From NCBI RefSeq assembly GCF_900113765.1, contig NZ_FOQO01000010.1, positions 62,001-126,000 on the forward strand: 64,000 bases of DNA. Direction: 5' to 3'. The notes beneath the pieces are model-generated. The model saw only the letters and a list, made by a program, of their open reading frames with translations, had not been told where the DNA came from and searched no databases. Of this stretch, positions 8,029-17,300 are shown piece by piece (positions within the stretch are counted from its first letter, which is position 1; every line of letters begins with the position of its first letter). Both the position numbers and the translations under genes were made by a program. Source of the stretch: Parapedobacter indicus (GTDB lineage: Bacteria > Bacteroidota > Bacteroidia > Sphingobacteriales > Sphingobacteriaceae).

Positions 8029-9165
8029 ATGACTAAATCAATTATGAGCGGGGAAAAATCGGCTTTCGGGGGCAAAAGAGTATTGTCTATTGATGCGCTG
8101 AGAGGATTCGATATGCTGTTAATTGCTGGTGGAGGCGCATTCATAGAGCGGTTGCATGGATTGACGGGTATAAAATGGATAGACTGGCTGGCGACACAGC
8201 TCACGCATCCGGCTTGGAATGGTTTTACCTTTTATGATTTTATCTTTCCGTTGTTCCTGTTCATCGCTGGTACCTCGCTGTCTTTTTCCCTGCAATCCGG
8301 ACTGGAAAAGGGAATTTCGAAAACGGCACTGTATAAAAAAGTGTTCAACCGGTTCGTTATCTTATTCCTATTGGGAATTATTGACAAGAACATCCCGTTA
8401 GACGTGTTCCATCCTTCCAATATTCGGTACGGAACTGTGCTGGGGCGTATCGGTATCACCACGCTCATAGCTGCCATTTTGTATTTGAACTTCGGAGCAA
8501 AGGCCCGCTTGGCCTGGGTTTCCGGCATCTTGTTGGCCTATTACGCGGCCGTTTTTCTGATCCCCGTTCCCGGATTTGGAGCCGGTGACCTTTCGTTTGA
8601 AGGCAACCTCATCGGATGGGTTGACCGTACCTTTATGCCGGGGATTTTATTACAGGGAATCTATGATGAAAATGCGTTGCTCACCACATTTCCGGCTGCC
8701 TGCCTACCTCTTTTGGGAACGATCGCGGGCGACGTGCTGCGCGACGCCCGTATGCTTGAAAAATCGAAGGTCATCTACCTTTGCAGCTACGGTGCCATCC
8801 TTGTGGTGGTGGGCCTCATATGGGGTTTGAGCTTCCCGGTCAATAAACATATGTGGTCCAGCTCTTTTATTTTGCTAACGGGCGGAATGGCATTTTTCAT
8901 GCTGGTTTTATTCTATGGGGTTATTGATATACTTGGCTACCGAAGGTGGTGCTTCTTCTTTGAGGTCGTCGGCAAAAACTCCATCGTCGTATACCTGGCC
9001 TATCGTTTCATTTCTTTCGATTATACTTCCAAACTGCTGTTTGAAGGTGTATACATGAATTTTGATGAAAAGTGGCATCCTGTATTTAACGCAATAGGAT
9101 CCTTAGCTCTCGTTTGGCTGTTGCTTTATTTCCTCTACCGCAACCGGATTTTCGTAAAAGTATAA
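8029..9165 (+). CDS. HGSNAT-like membrane acyltransferase (DUF5009/COG4299), copy 1
   Basis: A 378-residue protein with about ten membrane helices. The N-terminal signature is RVLSIDALRGFDM, and the first loop holds HPAWNGFTFYDFIFPLF with His60, which aligns with the catalytic histidine of human heparan-alpha-glucosaminide N-acetyltransferase (HxxWxG). The C-terminus ends in LLYFLYRNRIFVKV, shared with the other two copies in this window. HGSNAT moves acetyl groups from cytosolic acetyl-CoA across the membrane to terminal alpha-glucosamine. By analogy this protein would acetylate a sugar in the periplasm. ATG 8044 is an alternative start. It follows PafA by 15 bases. Substrate unproven. Confidence 0.75.
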   Translation: MTKSIMSGEKSAFGGKRVLSIDALRGFDMLLIAGGGAFIERLHGLTGIKWIDWLATQLTHPAWNGFTFYDFIFPLFLFIAGTSLSFSLQSGLEKGISKTALYKKVFNRFVILFLLGIIDKNIPLDVFHPSNIRYGTVLGRIGITTLIAAILYLNFGAKARLAWVSGILLAYYAAVFLIPVPGFGAGDLSFEGNLIGWVDRTFMPGILLQGIYDENALLTTFPAACLPLLGTIAGDVLRDARMLEKSKVIYLCSYGAILVVVGLIWGLSFPVNKHMWSSSFILLTGGMAFFMLVLFYGVIDILGYRRWCFFFEVVGKNSIVVYLAYRFISFDYTSKLLFEGVYMNFDEKWHPVFNAIGSLALVWLLLYFLYRNRIFVKV

Positions 9166-9210
9166 AAGTCAACTATTCCTGGATTGTGACGTCAGAATTA
9201 ATAAGATAAC

Positions 9211-9269
9211 TTCTGAAAATAATCCGACAAAATCGTATAAGAATCAGCCGCTTATTAAGGGGATGTTTG
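9211..9269 (+). promoter_or_regulatory. Regulatory element copy 3 (9211-9242) plus -7 box GATGTTTG (9262-9269)
   Basis: Nineteen of 32 positions match the consensus and all nine invariant positions are present (G9226, A9229, A9230, T9233, T9236, A9237, A9239 and the two in the left arm). The -7 box begins exactly 51 bases after the element start. It reads GATGTTTG, one mismatch from TAnnTTTG. A transcript starting just after 9269 would exclude the ATG at 9263 and supports the ATG at 9302 as start of SusC. Confidence 0.6.
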
Positions 9270-9301
9270 TATACCAATTTTACAATTTACGAATCCAAAT
9301 T

Positions 9302-12300
9302 ATGATGATTTTAAAAAAAGCGGCCTATATGCGGAGATTCCTGCCGGGTGTCGGACTTTCTTTTGCTAGTGTTTTCTTGCTGGTTTTTTTTACCGCAAAC
9401 GCAAATGTGCGGCGTTCTCGCGAACAGCCAACGTATGGAGGGTTTCCTGAACAGGAATACCGGGTGAGGGGCAGCGTCCACAATGCCAAATCCGAGCCGT
9501 TGGAAGGGGTTTCAATCAACGTAAAAGGAAGCAATGCAGCCACGCGCAGTAATGGTAAAGGAGAGTTTGAACTCAACGTTCCGACACAACCGGTTACTTT
9601 GATCGTGTCTTACGTTGGATACGAGGCGTACGAAGCCACCTATACCGGACAGGACTACCTGGCTATTACGCTAACGGAAGCAAACCAAAACCTGGATGAG
9701 GTCGTAGTTACGGCCCTCGGCATTAGAAAAGAATCAAAGGCGTTGGCATATGCGGTGACCAAGCTCGATGGGGATGAGTTTGAAAAAAATAAAAATGTAA
9801 ATTTTGCTAATTCGCTCAGTGGTCGGGTGGCGGGTGTTAACGTAGTAAGCACAGGAAATGGGCCTGGAGGCTCAAGCCGGGTAACGATCCGAGGGAATAC
9901 TTCCATTTCGGGTGATAACCAGCCGCTGTATATTATCAACGGCATGCCGATGGATAATTCGCAGTTCGGTACTACGAATACAGTGTCCCCGGACTGGGGC
10001 GACAATATGTCGAGCATAAATCCGGACGATATCGAAGAGATATCGGTGCTGAAAGGCGCAACCGCAGCAGCACTGTACGGTTCCAGGGCAAAGAACGGAG
10101 CGATTATTATTGTGACCAAATCTGGGAAAGACCAACAAGGGGTCGGAATCAGTGTCAACTCCAATACCACCTTTGAGGTGCCTTATTTTCTATGGGAAAT
10201 CCAGGATGAATACGGGCAGGGTTACGGTGGCTTCCGTCCGGCAAGCATGCAGGATGCAGCCAACCACGGCCAAAATCACTGGGGTGAAAGATACGACGGG
10301 AAGATGACGATACAGCTGGATGGCGTGGAAAGGCCCTATTCCTTTGTGAAAAATAACGTGCTCGAAGACTTCTATCAAGTAGGCAGCACGATAAATAACA
10401 ATGTTTCTTTCAGCAAAGGAAATGAAAATGGATCTTTCCGTATCTCGTATACCAATTTAAGGAACAATGCGATTGTCGATAATTCGAAGCTTCAACGGAA
10501 CAACCTCAGTTTGGGTTTGCAACAAAATCTGACAAAAAAAGTTACCATCGGAGCCAATATTGACTACGTCAAAGAAAAAGCAAACAATCGCCTGATTACT
10601 TCAGGTGGGCGCGCAAGCATGACAAGCACCATTCTTTGGGTAAACAGTAACATGCCCACCGAAGCACTGTCTCCGGGGTATGACGAAAATTTTCAGGAGA
10701 AAACACTGGGAACAGACCTGAATGCGACAAACCCCTATTTTGTGTTAAACAGGATGAGGAACAGCTCTGATAAGGATCGATACCTGACGACGGCCAACAT
10801 ACGCTGGGAAATAGTAGACTGGCTCTATGTACAGGGTAGGGTTGGGCAGGATTATTATGGTGTGACCAACACGAATATCATCCCCGACGGAACGGGCTTT
10901 CTTAAAAACGGTGAAATACAACAGCGGACTATCTCCTTTTGGGAGCGGAACTTCGAAGGAATTATCGGCATCGATAAGAAATGGAGTGACTATTCAATCA
11001 CCGTGAATGCCGGAGGTAACCTCATGTCGCAGAAAAGAGGTACCACGGATGTGGATGCGTTTGGCTTTGTTGTTCCGCAGTTACATGTGATCAACAATAC
11101 GTCCGATCGTCAGACGATTACGGAACTCTATCGGAAAAAGATCAACTCGTTGTTTGCCACCACTGAATTTGGGTACAAAGACTTCCTTTACCTGAACCTC
11201 ACGGGAAGAAACGACTGGTTTTCGACCCTCAATCCCAAATCGAATAATTATTTTTATCCATCGGCCGGTATTAGCTTTGTATTCTCCGAGGCGCTTGAAT
11301 TACCTTCCCAAATTAATTTCGGTAAACTACGGGTGGCTTATGCATCCGTGGGTGGAGATACCGACCCTTACCTGCTGAACCTTACCTATGGGTTGCAGTC
11401 TTACTCGTATAACGGCAAATCACTGGGAAAAATAAATCAGGAGAATGTACCGAATGAGAATCTGCGGCCACTGAGTGTAAGTGAGTTTGAAGTGGGATTG
11501 GACATGAAAATGTTTAATAACCGACTGGGCCTGGATATGGCATGGTATCATAAATTAACAACCAACGATATTGCCATTGAAACGATTTCCTCGACAAGTG
11601 GCTATCAAGGGATGTCGGTAAATGTCGGTGAAATAGAGAATAAAGGGTGGGAGCTTTTACTTACGGGAAAGCCGCTGAACCAAGGGAATCTGAGGTGGGA
11701 TGTGGCGGCTAATTTTGCGTACAATAAAAGCAAAGTGCTGAAAATATCCAATGCATCAAAAGAGCTTGTGCTGGAAACCGTAACGCGGGGCTGGATAAAG
11801 CATATCGAAGGAATGGAGTACTCGCAAATTGTGGGACGAACGGTGTTGAAGAATGAAGCAGGCCAAGATATCATTGATGCTACGGGGTTGCCTATTGTGC
11901 CCGTGGATGTGGTGCCTTTTGGCTCTGGTATCCATAAATATACCGTAGGCCTTACCAATACGTTCAGCTACAAATCTTTTGCGCTTTCTTTCTTGATCGA
12001 CTCAAAGTTCGATGCCAAAATATATTCCGGACTGAATTATGACTTGGATCACAGAGGAATGTCTTGGGGTTCGCTCTTGGGAAGGGCCGATGGGGCTACC
12101 TTAGATGGCGTTACCGAAGACGGCCAGGTCAATACTGTGCATGTGTCTGCAGATCGGGTAAACAACCGGGCGATCGTCGTCCGGCGAAGAGATGCGTTGG
12201 ACGATTACCTCTACGATGCAAGTTTCATCAAACTCCGTAATTTTGCGTTGACCTATAACCTTCCCCAACGGCTTTGTAATAAGATTGGATACCTCAAGGG

Positions 12301-12463
12301 GGCAAGCCTGTCGTTTGTCGGCAACAATGCGCTGATTCTCCTGAAGCATACGCCGGGTATGGATCCTGAAACAAATTTCAGCGCCGGAAACGCACAGGGT
12401 TATGCAAATTCAGCCCTGCCTCCCACCCGCAGTTTTGGGTTCAATTTAAATGTCAAGTTTTAA
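9302..12463 (+). CDS. SusC/RagA-family TonB-dependent outer-membrane transporter, locus 1
   Basis: A protein of about 1053 residues. After the signal peptide comes a carboxypeptidase-D-regulatory-like beta-sandwich (VRGSVHNAKSEPLEGVSINVKG) and the SusC junction LDEVVVTALGI. The plug domain follows, with VTIRGNTSISGDNQPLYIING and VLKGATAAALYGSRAKNG (each broken by variable residues), then a large beta-barrel ending in RSFGFNLNVKF with the C-terminal phenylalanine needed for outer-membrane insertion. It imports oligosaccharides with TonB energy in complex with the SusD lipoprotein five bases downstream. There is no STN domain, so it is not a sigma-factor transducer. I chose ATG 9302 over 9263 because the promoter box overlaps the earlier ATG. 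Confidence 0.9.
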   Translation: MMILKKAAYMRRFLPGVGLSFASVFLLVFFTANANVRRSREQPTYGGFPEQEYRVRGSVHNAKSEPLEGVSINVKGSNAATRSNGKGEFELNVPTQPVTLIVSYVGYEAYEATYTGQDYLAITLTEANQNLDEVVVTALGIRKESKALAYAVTKLDGDEFEKNKNVNFANSLSGRVAGVNVVSTGNGPGGSSRVTIRGNTSISGDNQPLYIINGMPMDNSQFGTTNTVSPDWGDNMSSINPDDIEEISVLKGATAAALYGSRAKNGAIIIVTKSGKDQQGVGISVNSNTTFEVPYFLWEIQDEYGQGYGGFRPASMQDAANHGQNHWGERYDGKMTIQLDGVERPYSFVKNNVLEDFYQVGSTINNNVSFSKGNENGSFRISYTNLRNNAIVDNSKLQRNNLSLGLQQNLTKKVTIGANIDYVKEKANNRLITSGGRASMTSTILWVNSNMPTEALSPGYDENFQEKTLGTDLNATNPYFVLNRMRNSSDKDRYLTTANIRWEIVDWLYVQGRVGQDYYGVTNTNIIPDGTGFLKNGEIQQRTISFWERNFEGIIGIDKKWSDYSITVNAGGNLMSQKRGTTDVDAFGFVVPQLHVINNTSDRQTITELYRKKINSLFATTEFGYKDFLYLNLTGRNDWFSTLNPKSNNYFYPSAGISFVFSEALELPSQINFGKLRVAYASVGGDTDPYLLNLTYGLQSYSYNGKSLGKINQENVPNENLRPLSVSEFEVGLDMKMFNNRLGLDMAWYHKLTTNDIAIETISSTSGYQGMSVNVGEIENKGWELLLTGKPLNQGNLRWDVAANFAYNKSKVLKISNASKELVLETVTRGWIKHIEGMEYSQIVGRTVLKNEAGQDIIDATGLPIVPVDVVPFGSGIHKYTVGLTNTFSYKSFALSFLIDSKFDAKIYSGLNYDLDHRGMSWGSLLGRADGATLDGVTEDGQVNTVHVSADRVNNRAIVVRRRDALDDYLYDASFIKLRNFALTYNLPQRLCNKIGYLKGASLSFVGNNALILLKHTPGMDPETNFSAGNAQGYANSALPPTRSFGFNLNVKF

Positions 12464-12468
12464 ATTAA

Positions 12469-14046
12469 GTGATCATGAGAACATATAAAGCAGGTATCGC
12501 ATCTTTATTTTTTATTGTCTTATTGGCAGCCTGTGACAAAGGATTTGAAAACCTGAACAAAGATCCGAATGCAGTAACCGGCGACAGGTTTAATCCCGCT
12601 TATCTATTAGCGTCAGCACAACTTCAAACAGCGAAGTATGAAGGCGAAGTGAATACCAGCCTCTATTACGGCGAAGGGTTCGTTCAGCATTTTGCTTCGT
12701 TGAGCAATGTAGGGATATTTAATTTCCATGGGGATAAATATGTATATCACAAAGGCAATAACGAGGCCCTGTGGTTCGCCTCGTATGAAATCGTGAAGTT
12801 GTTGCAGGATATCATACAGAATACGCAGGAGATGGCTGAATACAACAACCTATTGCAAATGAGTAGGATCTGGAAGACTGTTGTCTTTCATCGGCTCACA
12901 GATATGTATGGAGATGTTCCTTACTCGGAAGCCGGTTTGGCTTTATACCAGCATATTTACAAACCTAAATACGACGCACAGAAGGCGATTTATGAGGATA
13001 TGCTGGCTGAACTGGAGGATGCGACGGCTAAGTTGAATCCGGATATGCCGCGGTATCCCGTTGGCGACATCGTCTACAACGGAGATATCCAGAAATGGAA
13101 AAAGCTCGGTTATTCGATGATGCTGCGGTTGGGAATGCGGTTGTCGAAAGTGGAGCCCGAAAGCGCCAGGTCTTGGGTGCAAAAAGCGTACAATGGTGGT
13201 GTTTTTGAATCAAATGACGATAATTTGTTTATCAAGGGTACAGACCCCAGTGGAACAATTGAAGCACTCAGCAACGCCGATAGCTGGGTACTGAGTGTGT
13301 CTACCCGCGATCCGGGAAAAATCAGTAAAACCTTTTTCGATTTCCTGAAAAATCACAACGATCCAAGGTTAAAACATACGGTAGCGGTCTATACAGACCC
13401 AACCGATGTAAGTACAAAGAATACGGATCCTGCTCTTCAAAAAGGACTTCCGAATGGATTGGATCGGAATACGTTGGAAGCTGACCCCAGCTACGACCCG
13501 AATGCGGCCGGGCAGGAGCACCAATATTCCGGTATCAACAGGGATGTATATGGGAAGCTGGATGGCCCACGGATGTTTATTACGCATGGAGAAACCGCAC
13601 TATTGCTCGCTGAGGCCTCCATCCGAGGCTGGGTAACCGGAAATCCAGCGGAATATTATCAAGCCGGCGTGCGGTCAGCCATGAAGAACCTGAGCATTTA
13701 TGATGCATCGGCGCTTATTTCCGATACTGAAATCAATGCGTATTTGGCGGAAAATCCATTTGTGGGAGTACAGGATCTGCAAGCCGCGCTGGAGCAGATC
13801 AATACCCAATACTGGGCAGCGACATTCATGAACGGATATGAAGCGTTTGCAAACGTAAGAAGATCGGGTTATCCGAAACTAATTCCGGTTAATTACCCCG
13901 ACAACGAAACGGGAGGTCTGTTTCCCAGAAGATTGAGGTATCCAGAAAATGAAGCCGTGCTGAACACCGACCATTATAAAGAAGCGGTTGCAAGGCAGGG
14001 CGCAGACAATTATATCACACGGCTTTGGTGGGACAAAGAAGATTGA
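12469..14046 (+). CDS. SusD/RagB-family glycan-binding lipoprotein, locus 1
   Basis: A 525-residue lipoprotein: hydrophobic signal followed by the lipobox LLAAC (Cys at about residue 22). The mature N-terminus FENLNKDPNAV is the signature of the SusD-like_2 branch. The tetratricopeptide-like helices include the MYGDVPYSEA motif around residue 145, typical of SusD proteins. It caps the SusC barrel and captures glycans at the cell surface. It begins five bases after SusC, and its stop codon overlaps the next start in a TGATG arrangement, which indicates translational coupling with the exported lyase. Confidence 0.9.
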   Translation: MIMRTYKAGIASLFFIVLLAACDKGFENLNKDPNAVTGDRFNPAYLLASAQLQTAKYEGEVNTSLYYGEGFVQHFASLSNVGIFNFHGDKYVYHKGNNEALWFASYEIVKLLQDIIQNTQEMAEYNNLLQMSRIWKTVVFHRLTDMYGDVPYSEAGLALYQHIYKPKYDAQKAIYEDMLAELEDATAKLNPDMPRYPVGDIVYNGDIQKWKKLGYSMMLRLGMRLSKVEPESARSWVQKAYNGGVFESNDDNLFIKGTDPSGTIEALSNADSWVLSVSTRDPGKISKTFFDFLKNHNDPRLKHTVAVYTDPTDVSTKNTDPALQKGLPNGLDRNTLEADPSYDPNAAGQEHQYSGINRDVYGKLDGPRMFITHGETALLLAEASIRGWVTGNPAEYYQAGVRSAMKNLSIYDASALISDTEINAYLAENPFVGVQDLQAALEQINTQYWAATFMNGYEAFANVRRSGYPKLIPVNYPDNETGGLFPRRLRYPENEAVLNTDHYKEAVARQGADNYITRLWWDKED

Positions 14047-15095
14047 TGGTGAGTAACACTGTTAACGGTGCTTGTTCGAGGCGAACCTTCCTAAAAGGGT
14101 CATTTGCATTGGGCTTAACCGGACTGGCTGGCATGAACAAGGAGTCATTGCCGATGCCCCGTACCGTTGAACCTGTGTTGGTTCCGGTTATGCTGACACC
14201 TTTCCGTCAGGACCTGTCTTTGGATACCTATGGCTTGGAAAAGCTGATCGAATTTTACAGGAAATCGGGCGCAGGGGGACTCTTCGCGAATTGCCTGAGC
14301 AGTGAGATGTATGAGCTGACTCCGCAGGAGCAACTGACTATCACTGCGATAACGGTGAAACATTCCCGAAGCGATATTCCGGTTGTTGCTGCGGGCTCTT
14401 TCGGTGGAAATCTGGAAGATAAAATCCGGTGTACAAAACAAACGATGGAAACCGGCGTAGATGCCGTTGTGTTGATTACCAGTCACTTTGCTGACAAAGA
14501 ACAGGAAACACCGGTTTTCCTTGACAATGTGCTCACGCTGGTTGATCGGACTCCGGGCATTCCGTTGGGTACCTATGAATGTCCTTCGCCTTACAAGCGG
14601 CTTCTTGATGCATCGGCATTCCAAACGCTTAATGACACAAAAAGATTTACCTACCATAAAGATACTTCCGAAAATATTGAGCAGTTGACCCAAAAGATCG
14701 AAATAAGCAAGGGAGGACCTTACAAAGTGTTTAATGCGCATTCGGGAACGGCGGTTCCTTTCGTACAAGCCGGCGGAAACGGCTTGTCTCCGATAGCGGG
14801 CAATTTTTTCCCTGAAATATTTGCATGGATATGTAAGCATGCCCACAAACCGGATAAGTCGGCACAGCTCGTGTACATGCAACAGGAATTGATACGGGCT
14901 GAGAAAATTGTGTCGCTGAACTATCCGTTAAGTGCGAAGTATTTCCTTCGAAAACGCGGACTGCCCATTCAGATAAACAGCAGAGTGCGGCGAGATGAAC
15001 TGACAAAAAGTGACGTTGCGGCCTTAGATGGATTATTTGGTGAATTTGAAATATGGTGCAATAAGCTGGGGATTTCCCCTACAAAATTGATATAA
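14046..15095 (+). CDS. Tat-exported dihydrodipicolinate-synthase/N-acetylneuraminate-lyase family protein
   Basis: A 349-residue class-I aldolase-fold protein. Residues 1-30 form a twin-arginine signal (CSRRTFLKGSF followed by a hydrophobic stretch), so the folded enzyme is predicted in the periplasm. The barrel keeps the family's active-site tyrosine (Tyr177 in GTYECPSP) and Schiff-base lysine (Lys205 in TYHKDTS). The usual GGTTGE-type pyruvate-carboxylate loop is replaced by FANCLSSEM. Family members make or cleave 2-keto-3-deoxy acids such as sialic acid. I chose ATG 14046, which overlaps the SusD stop (TGATG), over 14025. A close paralogue without a signal lies at 29162. An exported enzyme of this family inside a Sus operon is unusual; its reaction is unknown. 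Confidence 0.8.
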   Translation: MVSNTVNGACSRRTFLKGSFALGLTGLAGMNKESLPMPRTVEPVLVPVMLTPFRQDLSLDTYGLEKLIEFYRKSGAGGLFANCLSSEMYELTPQEQLTITAITVKHSRSDIPVVAAGSFGGNLEDKIRCTKQTMETGVDAVVLITSHFADKEQETPVFLDNVLTLVDRTPGIPLGTYECPSPYKRLLDASAFQTLNDTKRFTYHKDTSENIEQLTQKIEISKGGPYKVFNAHSGTAVPFVQAGGNGLSPIAGNFFPEIFAWICKHAHKPDKSAQLVYMQQELIRAEKIVSLNYPLSAKYFLRKRGLPIQINSRVRRDELTKSDVAALDGLFGEFEIWCNKLGISPTKLI

Positions 15096-15108
15096 ACGTA
15101 AGTTAAGT

Positions 15109-16044
15109 ATGTCGAACGTTCAAGTGAATTGGTGTGGTTTGATGGTGGGGTTATTCCTTTTTACCAACTGCGGAACTAACCCATCCGGCAACACATATCA
15201 GCGGTTTCCACCCGAGGTGGTCACGTTTACCGCATACTCCGATTCTTCATTGTTTTCCGGAACGGATTCCTCCACGTGGGATAAGGAAATCCGGGAACGT
15301 GGATTTATTATACACGATGAGGGGCAGTACAAAATGTGGTATACAGGATATAATTCGGATAGTTCAGCGGTTAAATTCCTGGGGTATGCCGTCTCAGATG
15401 ATGGAATAAATTGGGAAAGGTATCCAAAGAACCCGATTTATCGGGAAAAATGGACCGAAGATGTCTTTGTGCTGAAAGACGAGGGTTTGTACTACATGTT
15501 TGCGGAGGGAGAGAATGATGTTGCCCATCTGTTGACTTCTACGGATGGGATTCGATGGGAATCCAAAGGCAGTTTAATCATACAGTCCACAAAGGGAGAC
15601 ACCATACCTGAACCGTACGGAACGCCGGTGGTGTTTAGTAAAGAGGGCACCTGGCACTTGTTCTACGAACGGGAAGATTCCGCCATTTGGGTAGCTACTT
15701 CAGTAGATAAGCTGCATTGGCGTAACATCCAGGATGAGCCGGTACTGATTCCGGGACCTAAGGAGTATGATAAGGGGGCGGTTGCCGCGAATCAAATCGT
15801 TGAATTTGACGGGAAGTATTATATGTATTACCACGCTACCTCAAATCCGGACTGGAACAAAGGGGGGAGCCCCGTTTACTGGAATTCCAACGTAGCGGTA
15901 TCCGAAGACTTGATAAACTGGGAGAAGTATCCGAATAATCCGTTGGTGGAAAACAATGAGTCCAGTCCGGTTACCGTGTGGGATGGGAAGAAACCAAGGT
16001 TGTATACAATGCATAAAAATGTGCATCTTTACCTTCCCAATTAG
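15109..16044 (+). CDS. Five-bladed propeller glycosidase-like lipoprotein (GH43/GH32/GH117-like fold)
   Basis: A 311-residue protein with a signal peptide and probable lipobox LFTNC (Cys at about residue 22). Repeated blades contain YKMWYTGYNS, GYAVSDDGINWERYPKNP, YYMFAEGEND, WHLFYERED and YYMYYHATS. Sugar-binding repeats of this type (W/Y-x-x-Y and S-x-D-G-x-x-W) are usual in clan GH-F and GH32/GH43/GH117/GH130-like hydrolases. Acidic residues that could act as catalysts are present (for example in REKWTEDVF and in PEPYGTP), but I cannot assign a family with certainty. It lies between the exported lyase and an acyltransferase, so it probably trims glycan fragments in the periplasm or at the surface. 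Confidence 0.65.
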   Translation: MSNVQVNWCGLMVGLFLFTNCGTNPSGNTYQRFPPEVVTFTAYSDSSLFSGTDSSTWDKEIRERGFIIHDEGQYKMWYTGYNSDSSAVKFLGYAVSDDGINWERYPKNPIYREKWTEDVFVLKDEGLYYMFAEGENDVAHLLTSTDGIRWESKGSLIIQSTKGDTIPEPYGTPVVFSKEGTWHLFYEREDSAIWVATSVDKLHWRNIQDEPVLIPGPKEYDKGAVAANQIVEFDGKYYMYYHATSNPDWNKGGSPVYWNSNVAVSEDLINWEKYPNNPLVENNESSPVTVWDGKKPRLYTMHKNVHLYLPN

Positions 16045-16056
16045 ACCCGCTATGTT

Positions 16057-17187
16057 ATGAATCGAGTGAGCAACCGCTTAGAATCGTTGGACATTCTTCG
16101 GGGATTTGATTTATTTTGCCTGGTGTTCTTCCAGCCTGTGCTGTCTTCGTTAGCCAGGGCCCTGGATAATGACATACTGAACACGGCAATGACGCAGTTC
16201 AGGCATGTGCAGTGGGAGGGATTCGTTTTCTGGGATCTGATTATGCCGTTATTTATGTTTATGGCAGGAGTGTCCATGCCATTCGCGTTTCATAAACACC
16301 TCCATGAAGGCAGTAAAAAGTTCCTGTATAAACGAATCTTGAAACGTGTATTGCTACTGTGGTTTTTTGGAATGATATGCCAGGGAAATCTGTTGGCGCT
16401 GGACTTCAGTAAAATCTATCTTTATTCGAATACCTTGCAGGCTATTGCCATGGGGTATCTCATTTCGGCCATCTTACTGATTAATCTGGATGTCCGCGGG
16501 CAGCTTATCGTTACCGCGGCACTGCTACTAGCGTATTGGGGGGTTATGACATTTGTGGGGGCAAACGGATATGGAAGAGGCAATTTTACGCCTGACGGAA
16601 ATTTTGCAGAATACCTGGACCGGACGATTTTAGGCAGGTTTAGAGATGGGGTTAAGCTGACCGAAGGACGACTGGATTTTGGAAATTACCGATACACCTG
16701 GCTATTGAGCAGTCTTAATTTCGGCGTCACTGTAATGACCGGTGTTTTCGCAGGACATATTTTAAGAAGTAGCAAAATCACGAAAATTAACAAGGCCGTA
16801 TGGCTGTTGGGTTTCGGGATTTTACAGCTTGCCGTCGGTCTTTTGTGGGGATTGCAGATGCCCATTATTAAGAAAATATGGACGAGTTCGATGACACTTT
16901 ACAGCAGTGGCATCTGTTTTATCTTGATGGCATTATTTTATTACGTCATCGATTATCTTGGCAAAGGAAACTATTTTGCATGGCTCAAAATCTATGGGAT
17001 GAATTCGATCTTGGCTTATATCATATTTTCAATTGTTGATTTCAGTTCGATTATCCATTCGTTGTCTTTTGGCCTGGAGCAGTTTCTGGGAAATGGTTAT
17101 CAACCGTTCGTTAAATTGTGCAGTGTGAGTTTAATCTTCTTATTATTATATTTTCTGGATAAAAGAAGAGTGTATCTCAAAGTATGA
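16057..17187 (+). CDS. HGSNAT-like membrane acyltransferase (DUF5009/COG4299), copy 2
   Basis: A 376-residue polytopic protein paralogous to those at 8029 and 49045. It has the N-terminal signature RLESLDILRGFDLF, the conserved loop HVQWEGFVFWD with His50 in the position of the HGSNAT catalytic histidine, and the shared C-terminus YFLDKRRVYLKV. Compared with copy 1 it has a longer acidic loop in the middle (residues about 170-205). It is the last gene of the first Sus block, 12 bases after the propeller lipoprotein. The three copies differ most in the periplasmic loops, which suggests three different acceptor sugars. The acyl donor (acetyl-CoA in HGSNAT) is inferred from the family only. Confidence 0.75.
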   Translation: MNRVSNRLESLDILRGFDLFCLVFFQPVLSSLARALDNDILNTAMTQFRHVQWEGFVFWDLIMPLFMFMAGVSMPFAFHKHLHEGSKKFLYKRILKRVLLLWFFGMICQGNLLALDFSKIYLYSNTLQAIAMGYLISAILLINLDVRGQLIVTAALLLAYWGVMTFVGANGYGRGNFTPDGNFAEYLDRTILGRFRDGVKLTEGRLDFGNYRYTWLLSSLNFGVTVMTGVFAGHILRSSKITKINKAVWLLGFGILQLAVGLLWGLQMPIIKKIWTSSMTLYSSGICFILMALFYYVIDYLGKGNYFAWLKIYGMNSILAYIIFSIVDFSSIIHSLSFGLEQFLGNGYQPFVKLCSVSLIFLLLYFLDKRRVYLKV

Positions 17188-17200
17188 CCCTTATGCAAAT

Positions 17201-17254
17201 ATCCTACAACAACAAGGTAAAATGAAGTAACCTTCCACGTCGGAAAATATAGAA
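17201..17254 (+). promoter_or_regulatory. Possible rearranged copy of the regulatory element
   Basis: The gap before the GMC oxidoreductase holds the left-arm sequence ATCCTACAA (17201) and a perfect right-arm TATAGAA (17248). They are 22 bases further apart than in the seven good copies, and there is no convincing TAnnTTTG at the expected place (TAACTGAT at 17273 is a poor box). It may be a decayed or differently spaced site, or chance. Confidence 0.25.
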
Positions 17255-17300
17255 CTTCGGACTGTTATAAGCTAACTGATTTATAAACCCTAAAATCGAC

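Noticed and set aside
9263..9301. ATG at 9263 as start of the first SusC
   Set aside because: It overlaps the predicted -7 box at 9262-9269. The signal peptide begins properly from 9302.
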